Source: an uncultured Lysobacterales bacterium (GTDB taxonomy: Bacteria > Pseudomonadota > Gammaproteobacteria > Xanthomonadales > SZUA-36). Taken from it: a DNA stretch of 5,800 nt. Below the pieces are notes generated by a model. It had not been told where the DNA came from. It made no database searches and saw only the letters and a program-made list of their open reading frames with translations. Positions within the stretch are counted from its first letter, which is position 1. Each line of letters opens with the position of its first letter. Position numbers and translations under genes: made by a program. The stretch lies in assembly GCA_937995275.1 (NCBI GenBank), contig CALKKN010000372.1:1-5800 (forward strand), read 5' to 3'. Positions 1-5,084 of this stretch are shown piece after piece.

Positions 1-698
1 CACGGAATGATCACGACAAAGCCGACCATCGCCGTGACGAATCCCACCAGTGTCAGAAAGGCGACCGCTATCGCCCACAGCAGCATCGTGCGGCGGTTGC
101 GCAGGACCGCATTGATGCTGGAAACGACCGCGGTAACGACATCGACATCGCGGTTGGCAATAAAGGGCAGCGAAAAAACGCTGGCGGCAAACGTGATGGC
201 CGCGAAGATGGAGCCGACGGCCGAACCGACGCCCAGGAAAACGGTCAGTTCACGCAGTTGGACGGCACCGTCGGTGGGAAAGAAGATATGCACCATCGCG
301 CCCGCCCGGGCCCACAGCAGCAGAATCACCAGCAGGACCAACGCGAAGACCAGCGAATTGGACAACGGCCGCCGGGCTGCCCTGACGGTCTGTCCGAGCG
401 TGGGTTCGTTGCCCAGGCACAATTGCCGGCTGACGCTGTACATTCCGAAGGCCAGCAGCGGAGCGACGAAAATGAAGCCGGACAGCAGGCTGATCAGGAG
501 CACCCAGCCGCCGGCCTTCCAGGCTACCCAGGTAACCACGGCCGACAGGAACCAGCAGAACAGGCCCCATGTCAGGCTGAGCCCCGGGGCTGCCCGAAAG
601 TCCTGCCAGCCCGCCCGCAGCCACTGGATCGGGTCGCGGGGCGACAGATCCCGGCACGGCGCCACGAACGGTTTGAGTTCGGCTTCCATGGCGCGCAT
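1..698 (-). CDS. DUF2189 family integral membrane protein (C-terminus cut by window edge)
   Basis: This is a polytopic inner-membrane protein of unknown function; 232 residues are visible and the 3' end lies beyond base 1. After a short soluble N-terminus comes IQWLRAGWQDFRAAPGLS (about 24-41), the W-L-x-x-GW-x-D-x-x-x-x-P signature I associate with DUF2189. Hydrophobic segments follow at about 39-59, 63-85, 113-130, 152-178 and 204-230. Further family-like motifs are FGMYSVSRQLCLGNEPT (84-100) and SLPFIANRDVDVVTAV (176-191). The ATG at 698 is preceded within about 15 codons by an in-frame stop; a second in-frame ATG at 689 is possible. Neither has a strong Shine-Dalgarno, so the start is uncertain by three codons. 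The gene starts 34 bases after the stop of the small gene upstream on the same strand, so the two are probably co-transcribed. Family assignment is from remembered motifs; the biochemical role is unknown. Confidence 0.85.
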   Translation of the reverse strand, partial: MRAMEAELKPFVAPCRDLSPRDPIQWLRAGWQDFRAAPGLSLTWGLFCWFLSAVVTWVAWKAGGWVLLISLLSGFIFVAPLLAFGMYSVSRQLCLGNEPTLGQTVRAARRPLSNSLVFALVLLVILLLWARAGAMVHIFFPTDGAVQLRELTVFLGVGSAVGSIFAAITFAASVFSLPFIANRDVDVVTAVVSSINAVLRNRRTMLLWAIAVAFLTLVGFVTAMVGFVVIIP

Positions 699-732
699 GA
701 TGCGCCAGCAACCCGTCTCAAATCAACACTAC

Positions 733-1335
733 TCAGCCCCTTGATTCGATTTCGAACTTTTCGAGGTAAAAGATTTCGCAGGAACCGCCGCCGGTGTCGT
801 TACGGCTGAGTGAAGTGCGCCAGCGGAAGCCGGACCCATGATCGACGTCGATCAGGTAACCGCTGGCGCGCACGATATCCCCCGACCGGACCTTCCTCAG
901 TTCCCGGAGCACGCTGCTGCCGGCCGGTACCATGTGCATGTTGCCGCTGTGCCGGATGATTTCGCGGTCCGGGATCGGGGCCGGTAACTCATAGCGCGTG
1001 AAGTACCAACGCGAACCCTGCGTGATCTTGATTCGGTCCAACACCGCCTGGTCGGACATCACCCCCCAGCCCAGGGCCAGGTCCATCGGCGACAGGTCCG
1101 CCTCGGTACCCCAACGGTAATCTTCCCGCGAAAGCACGCGCGCACGAATCTCGAAGCGGGCGCGGCGCGTCAGCCGGTACCCCTCCAGTTCCAGCGATTG
1201 GACGCCCGCCATCGCGACCTGCCGGGGCTGCTCGGCGATCAGTATGCCGGGCGGATGGACGATGTCGCGGCGGTTCCAGTCGCGCCAGGCGAACAACGCG
1301 GCCAGCACCAGGACTACGATCAGCAGGCGCTTCAT
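733..1335 (-). CDS. Signal-anchored conserved protein of unknown function, 200 aa
   Basis: I recognise no named family, although the sequence has the look of a conserved proteobacterial hypothetical. The N-terminus is MKR followed by a hydrophobic stretch (about 4-17) and then WRDWNRRD. There is no convincing AxA cleavage site, so an uncleaved signal anchor with a periplasmic domain is most likely. The remainder is soluble and mostly beta-like. Likely conserved elements are FEIRARVLSREDYRWG (61-76), DLSPMDLALGWGVMSD (80-95), WYFTRY (110-115), SGNMHMVPA (130-138) and GDIVRASGYLIDVD (152-165), ending in an aromatic, cysteine-containing strand (CEIFYLE, 186-192). C186 is the only cysteine. The start at 1335 is chosen because MKR plus the hydrophobic run is a typical export signal. 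The frame stays open much further upstream, but only as the antisense of yheS. No Shine-Dalgarno precedes the ATG. The DUF2189 gene follows 34 bases downstream. Confidence 0.85.
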   Translation of the reverse strand: MKRLLIVVLVLAALFAWRDWNRRDIVHPPGILIAEQPRQVAMAGVQSLELEGYRLTRRARFEIRARVLSREDYRWGTEADLSPMDLALGWGVMSDQAVLDRIKITQGSRWYFTRYELPAPIPDREIIRHSGNMHMVPAGSSVLRELRKVRSGDIVRASGYLIDVDHGSGFRWRTSLSRNDTGGGSCEIFYLEKFEIESRG

Positions 1336-1346
1336 GCACGGAAGGA

Positions 1347-1352
1347 TATAAT
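1347..1352 (+). promoter_or_regulatory. Candidate -10 element for yheS
   Basis: A perfect TATAAT lies in the only AT-rich island of the 54-base gap between the divergent genes. Initiation about seven bases downstream would give a leader of roughly 30 bases before the GTG of yheS. The position for a -35 element at 17-base spacing reads CAGGCG, a poor match, and the extended -10 TG is only half present. The promoter is inferred from the -10 alone. Confidence 0.45.
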
Positions 1353-1353
1353 A
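1348..1353 (-). promoter_or_regulatory. Candidate -10 element for the leftward gene pair
   Basis: Read on the minus strand, the same AT-rich island gives TATTAT, one mismatch from the -10 consensus. It ends 12 bases before the ATG at 1335. Initiation at the usual distance would leave a leader of only about five bases, which would agree with the missing Shine-Dalgarno. No -35-like hexamer is visible. Use of this element is an inference; a promoter inside the yheS coding region is an alternative. Confidence 0.25.
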
Positions 1354-1389
1354 ACCCCTCGTCCGTTGCTGCCCTGGACCCGATCGCCC

Positions 1390-3300
1390 GTGCTGAACCT
1401 GAATGGAGTCGCTCTGCGCCGCGGGCGCAGGCTGCTGTTTGAGAACGTCAAGCTGCAGGCGCACCCCGGCCAGAGAATCGGACTGGTGGGCGCCAATGGC
1501 AGCGGCAAGTCTTCGCTGTTCGCCGCCTTGCTGGGGGACCTCGAAGTCGACAGCGGGGAAATCCAGCTCGCGCCGGGCACGCGTATCGCGCACGTCGCAC
1601 AGACCAGTCCGTCCGGACAGCAGTCGGCGCTGGACTTCGTCATGGACGGCGACGCGGAATTGCGGGAAACGCAGCGCGCCATCGCCGTTGCCTCGGAACG
1701 GCATGCGGCCGCAGACCTGCACCGGCTTTACGAGCGCATGGAACGTATCGACGGTTTCGCGGCCGAGGCGCGCGCGTCGCGGCTGCTCAACGGGCTCGGT
1801 TTTGCGGGCGCTGACGGACAACGGCCGGTCAGTGAGTTCTCGGGCGGCTGGCGGATGCGCCTCAACCTGGCGCAGGCCCTGATGTGCCGCTCGGACCTGT
1901 TGCTGCTCGACGAGCCCACCAACCATCTCGATCTGCCGGCAATCCTGTGGCTGGAAGAATGGCTGAAGCGGTACTCCGGCGGGTTGCTGCTGGTTTCCCA
2001 CGACCGCGACTTCCTTGACGCCCTGTGTACCCGCGTCGCACACATCGAACATCAGCAAATCCGGCTCTACACCGGCAATTACAGCCAGTTCGAGGTGCAC
2101 CGCGGCGAGCAGCTCGCCCTGCAGCAGAATCTCCACAAACGCCAGCAGCGCGAGATCCGGCATATCCAGTCGTACGTCGACCGGTTCCGCTACAAGGCCT
2201 CCAAGGCTCGCCAGGCCCAGAGCCGCCTGAAGATGCTCGAGCGCATGACAGTGATCGCGCCGGCGCATATCGATTCGCCCTTCGATTTTCATTTCCTGGA
2301 GGCGCCCCGCCAGCCACGGCAGCTGGCCCGGCTGGACTCGGTCTGCGCGGGTTACACGGAGCCCGTCCTGGCCAACTTCGATCTGATGGTCTCCGCGGGC
2401 GACCGTATCGGATTGCTCGGCGTCAACGGCGCCGGTAAATCGACGCTGGTCAAGGCGCTGGCCGACGGAAGCACGGTCCTGAGCGGCGAACGGATCGTCA
2501 GCAAGGACACCCGCATCGGCTACTTTGCCCAACACCAGATGGACTTGCTGGACCCCACCCAGAGTCCGCTGCAGCACCTGCATGCGCTGATGCCCGGCTC
2601 ACGCGAGGCGGAACTGCGGCGGTACCTGGGCGGCTTCGGCTTCGCCGGCGAGCGGATTTTCGAGCCGGTCGCGCACTTTTCCGGCGGTGAAAAGGCCCGC
2701 CTGGTGCTGGCGCAGATGATCCGCCGGCAACCCAACCTGCTGCTGCTCGACGAACCCACCAACCACCTCGATCTCGAGATGCGCCAGGCACTGATACGGG
2801 CACTGGTCGAGTTCGGCGGGGCGCTGGTCCTGATTTCGCACGACCGCCACCTCCTGCGCACGGTCTGCGACGAGCTGATTGTCGTGCACGATGGCCAGGT
2901 CGAGCGCTTCGAGCAGGATCTCGACGGTTACCCGGCCTGGCTGGCCGCGCGGCAAGAGGCCGCCGCCGACAGCCGCCCCGAAAGGATGGGCGGAGCCGCG
3001 GCGGCCAACAGAAAGCGGCAACGGCAGGCGGAGGCGCAGCGGAGGCTGGCTTTGAAGCCTCTCACGGACCGGGTTCGCGCCATCGAGGTGAAATTGTCTT
3101 CAAACCGGGACCGGCTGCAGCGGCTGGAGCACCAACTGGCGGACGCCAACCTCTATTCCGACCCCGACCGCCGGGCGGAAATGGAGGGCCTGGCGCGGGC
3201 TCGGGCGGAACTCCAGTCCGGGCTGGAAGACCTCGAGGCGCAATGGCTCGAGGCCAGCGAGGCCCTCGAACAGGCCGGTGAGGGCCTGCCTGACCGTTAG
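1390..3300 (+). CDS. yheS: ABC-F family ATPase YheS
   Basis: This soluble twin-cassette ABC-F protein has no transmembrane domain. Family members bind the ribosomal E site and act on the peptidyl-tRNA and peptidyl-transferase centre; YheS is linked to translation of difficult nascent chains. At 636 residues it matches the roughly 637 of E. coli YheS. Cassette 1 has Walker A GANGSGKS (34-41), signature SGGWR (151-155), Walker B LLLLDEP with catalytic E175, and SHDR (203-206). The basic, helical linker that contacts tRNA spans about 235-295 and includes SKARQAQSRLKMLERM. Cassette 2 has GVNGAGKS (344-351), SGGEK (431-435), Walker B with E455, and SHDR (483-486). A charged coiled-coil tail occupies about 540-630. 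Both ATP sites look intact. The GTG at 1390 aligns with the family N-terminus; an in-frame TTG lies a few codons upstream. No Shine-Dalgarno is visible. The gene stands alone on its strand. Confidence 0.96.
   Translation: MLNLNGVALRRGRRLLFENVKLQAHPGQRIGLVGANGSGKSSLFAALLGDLEVDSGEIQLAPGTRIAHVAQTSPSGQQSALDFVMDGDAELRETQRAIAVASERHAAADLHRLYERMERIDGFAAEARASRLLNGLGFAGADGQRPVSEFSGGWRMRLNLAQALMCRSDLLLLDEPTNHLDLPAILWLEEWLKRYSGGLLLVSHDRDFLDALCTRVAHIEHQQIRLYTGNYSQFEVHRGEQLALQQNLHKRQQREIRHIQSYVDRFRYKASKARQAQSRLKMLERMTVIAPAHIDSPFDFHFLEAPRQPRQLARLDSVCAGYTEPVLANFDLMVSAGDRIGLLGVNGAGKSTLVKALADGSTVLSGERIVSKDTRIGYFAQHQMDLLDPTQSPLQHLHALMPGSREAELRRYLGGFGFAGERIFEPVAHFSGGEKARLVLAQMIRRQPNLLLLDEPTNHLDLEMRQALIRALVEFGGALVLISHDRHLLRTVCDELIVVHDGQVERFEQDLDGYPAWLAARQEAAADSRPERMGGAAAANRKRQRQAEAQRRLALKPLTDRVRAIEVKLSSNRDRLQRLEHQLADANLYSDPDRRAEMEGLARARAELQSGLEDLEAQWLEASEALEQAGEGLPDR
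3260..3287. repeat. Inverted repeat (8-bp stem) at the 3' end of yheS
   Basis: AGGCCCTC (3260-3267) is complemented exactly by GAGGGCCT (3280-3287) around a 12-base loop, just inside the yheS stop codon. A competing 6-bp stem, CAGGCC (3271-3276) with GGCCTG (3283-3288), shares part of it. No T-run follows on either strand, so this is not a canonical intrinsic terminator. It lies where transcripts from the two convergent genes would meet. In GC-rich coding DNA such a stem can occur by chance. Confidence 0.3.
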
Positions 3301-4145
3301 CCCAGGGGCTTCCTGAAACGCAACGTCATCCGGTCGCTTTCACCAATCGCCCGGAAACGGTCGCGGCAGGCGGCCGTTTCGTCCTCGTCCTCGAGTTCGT
3401 CGCAAATGGCGAATCCGGGCGGCAGGGACCAGACCCCATGCTCGTAGTCCTTCGTGTCGGCCGGGTTGGCGTTGACCTCCGAGCGGGCCTCCAGATACAG
3501 CCCCGCCTTCCGGGCGAGGTCGATAACGGTCCGTTCCGGCAGATAACCCATCTCCGCGGACTTCGCCGGATCCGCATCGTCGGCGGCGCGATGCTGGACG
3601 ACACCCAGGGTGCCTCCTGGTTTCAGAACGCGGGCGAATTCCGCGAATATGCTCTCGGCGATGCCGCCGGAGTACCAGCCATGCGCATTGCGGAAGGTCA
3701 GCACGAGGTCGACGGACTCCGGCTCGCCGAGCGAAGCCGAAGCGGGCGGCGAATACGGCACGACGGCGACCTGGTCATAGATTTCCGGATGCGCCGCGAA
3801 CTTGTCCAGCAGCGCCTTCTGCAGGCGGTACCGGTACTCCGGCTGATCCGGGACATCGGCATCGTAGCCGGCGACGATGAACTGGCCGTGATGGCGTACT
3901 ACCGGCGCCAGCACCTCGGTGTACCAGCCGCCGCCGGGCCAGATCTCCAGCACGGTCATGCCATCCTGCAGGCCCAGGAAGGTCAGCGTGCCGACCGGGT
4001 GGCGGTACCGGTTCCGCTCCACGTTGGCCGCAGCCCGGTGATCGCCGAGCATGGCCTGTTCGATACGCGCTTCCACCGGCAGGTCGGCCGCAAAGGCGGC
4101 GCCCGCCCCCAGCAGCCCGATGATGAGTGTGGCAATTCTGTGCAT
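3297..4145 (-). CDS. Exported class I SAM-dependent methyltransferase-like protein (COG4798 type), 282 aa
   Basis: This appears to be a Rossmann-fold methyltransferase carrying a signal peptide. The N-terminus MHRIATLIIGLLGAGAAFA, then ADLP, is a standard Sec signal with likely cleavage after A19; there is no lipobox cysteine. The SAM-binding motif I region is VLEIWPGGGWYTEVLAP (65-81), the W-P-G-G-G variant I associate with COG4798 in place of the usual D-x-G-x-G. VDLVLTFRNAHGWY (145-158) fits the motif IV region, and FARVLKPGGTLGVVQH (170-185) is the typical post-motif strand and turn. The two cysteines of the whole protein are C248 and C260, in an acidic segment. The ATG at 4145 has a strong Shine-Dalgarno (GGGAGGA, 5-base spacer); another in-frame ATG lies 13 codons upstream. 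The gene is last in the leftward unit, 71 bases after the membrane protein gene. Its stop overlaps that of yheS. The substrate is unknown. Confidence 0.9.
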   Translation of the reverse strand: MHRIATLIIGLLGAGAAFAADLPVEARIEQAMLGDHRAAANVERNRYRHPVGTLTFLGLQDGMTVLEIWPGGGWYTEVLAPVVRHHGQFIVAGYDADVPDQPEYRYRLQKALLDKFAAHPEIYDQVAVVPYSPPASASLGEPESVDLVLTFRNAHGWYSGGIAESIFAEFARVLKPGGTLGVVQHRAADDADPAKSAEMGYLPERTVIDLARKAGLYLEARSEVNANPADTKDYEHGVWSLPPGFAICDELEDEDETAACRDRFRAIGESDRMTLRFRKPLG

Positions 4146-4150
4146 GAAAT

Positions 4151-4157
4151 TCCTCCC
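4151..4157 (-). promoter_or_regulatory. Ribosome binding site of the exported methyltransferase gene
   Basis: On the minus strand GGGAGGA stands five bases before the ATG at 4145, an excellent Shine-Dalgarno. It decides the start in favour of MHRIAT, which gives a normal-length signal peptide, over the upstream in-frame ATG at 4184. Confidence 0.8.
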
Positions 4158-4189
4158 GTCATTCCTCAAAAGATTGATTGGCATGTCTC

Positions 4190-4203
4190 CCCGCTGTCGC
4201 GGG
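4190..4203. repeat. Small GC hairpin in the gap before the methyltransferase gene
   Basis: CCCGC and GCGGG form a perfect 5-bp stem with a 4-base loop in the 71-base gap between two leftward genes. No T-run follows on the minus strand, so it is not a good terminator. It could stabilise or separate the downstream message, or be chance. Confidence 0.25.
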
Positions 4204-4216
4204 CCTTTCAAAAACG

Positions 4217-5056
4217 CTACCCGGTCGCCGGCGCACGGAACCCTTTCCTGACCGCCATGCCGACGCAAATCCCGGCGATTACGGCAATGATAACGGCTAC
4301 GCTCTCGGGCCGCGTAATCCCCTGCAGGCCGGCCGCCAGGCCGACCGCCATGCTCCCGCGGACGCGGTTGACGTCCAGCCGCCGCCGGTTGACGTCCGCC
4401 CGGGCGTGAACCTTCCGGGTCAACAGGGCGTTCAGCGCGAAGACCAGCAGCGCCAGCAGCCCGAGCCATTCGAGCAGCGAGTCCGGTGGGCTCAGCTGAC
4501 CGGGCCCGACGTCGTGATCGACCATGTAGACGATCGTGGCGCCGATGCAGACCAGCCCGAACAGCCACTGGTGGCGCAGCGGCTCTTTCAGGCTCCCGTC
4601 CAGGATGAATGCCAAGCCCGCCACGAGGCCGTACAGGGGGCTCGCGGTGGTATAGATCACCAGAATGGACAGCACCGCCAGGACGGCCGAGTCACTCTTG
4701 CGGGCCGCAAGACCCGTGGTGCGGTTGACAATGCGCGCCAGACCCAGGGTGACGAACACCACCAGCACGCCCGGGGCACCCACGGTCAGCGCCACCAGCA
4801 GGCCCGCCGCCAGGCTGATGAAGGCGGCAGGATTGTCGTCCGGGTCCAGTTCACGGGCAAGTGCCCAGGAACCGAATACGATCAGGGCGAACCAGGCCGC
4901 GGCCGGCAGCGCCACCACGGCGCCAGCACCCCAGCTCACCAGCACACCCAACACGGCGGCCAGTGCCGTCAGAATCAACACAGCCCGGTTGGTCGCCAGC
5001 GACGGATCGAGCGGACGAGCGATGGACGTGTACCGGTACAGGCTGCGGCTGTTCAC
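4217..5056 (-). CDS. Polytopic membrane protein of unknown function, 279 aa
   Basis: I do not recognise this family. The protein is about two-thirds hydrophobic, with roughly eight to nine candidate transmembrane segments: about 25-42, 44-67, 78-93, 94-109, 123-138, 139-153, 163-180, 193-212 and 251-270. A polar acidic turn ARELDPDDNP (67-76) follows the second segment. A strongly basic loop (about 213-236), which should be cytoplasmic, contains a doubled DVNR motif. There is no ATP-binding or other catalytic signature that I can see. The GTG at 5056 is chosen because GGGAG lies five bases upstream and because it falls just after the RND stop (28-base gap). Extending the frame to an earlier start would add an arginine-rich, low-quality stretch antiparallel to nothing functional and overlapping the RND gene. 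It is probably co-transcribed with the RND permease upstream and the exported methyltransferase downstream; whether it works with either is unknown. Confidence 0.85.
   Translation of the reverse strand: MNSRSLYRYTSIARPLDPSLATNRAVLILTALAAVLGVLVSWGAGAVVALPAAAWFALIVFGSWALARELDPDDNPAAFISLAAGLLVALTVGAPGVLVVFVTLGLARIVNRTTGLAARKSDSAVLAVLSILVIYTTASPLYGLVAGLAFILDGSLKEPLRHQWLFGLVCIGATIVYMVDHDVGPGQLSPPDSLLEWLGLLALLVFALNALLTRKVHARADVNRRRLDVNRVRGSMAVGLAAGLQGITRPESVAVIIAVIAGICVGMAVRKGFRAPATG
4365..4397. repeat. Short tandem duplication inside the membrane protein gene
   Basis: CGGTTGACGTCC occurs at 4365-4376 and again at 4386-4397, exactly 21 bases (seven codons) apart. In the encoded protein this gives two heptads, ADVNRRR and LDVNRVR (about 220-233), in the basic loop between transmembrane segments. 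The multiple-of-three spacing keeps the frame, as expected for an in-frame slippage duplication. Confidence 0.7.
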
Positions 5057-5061
5057 AATTT

Positions 5062-5066
5062 CTCCC
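5062..5066 (-). promoter_or_regulatory. Ribosome binding site of the 279-aa membrane protein gene
   Basis: GGGAG on the minus strand sits five bases before the GTG at 5056. Two ATG codons a little upstream (5073 and 5070) are in another frame, so the GTG is the best-supported start. Confidence 0.7.
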
Positions 5067-5084
5067 GCATCATACCAGCGTATC

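Noticed and set aside
7..809. Plus-strand open frames across the DUF2189 region
   Set aside because: Their translations lack domain features, while the minus strand gives a hydrophobic protein with family motifs and consistent transmembrane segments.
1403..2438. Shorter plus-strand open frames inside yheS
   Set aside because: Alternative-frame shadows with Ser/Arg-rich composition; the yheS frame holds every expected ABC motif without interruption.
1336..2583. Long open minus-strand frame antisense to yheS that runs in frame into the small gene ending at 733, giving a 616-residue chimera
   Set aside because: The antisense part has no recognisable domain and is the complement of the strongly conserved YheS sequence. 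Open antisense frames are common in GC-rich DNA. The export signal beginning at 1335 marks the real start. A gene caller could easily choose the wrong start here.
4146..4568. Upstream extension of the methyltransferase frame to 423 residues
   Set aside because: It overlaps the membrane protein gene, is Arg/Pro/Gly-rich without domain character, and would bury an excellent Shine-Dalgarno and signal peptide in mid-protein.
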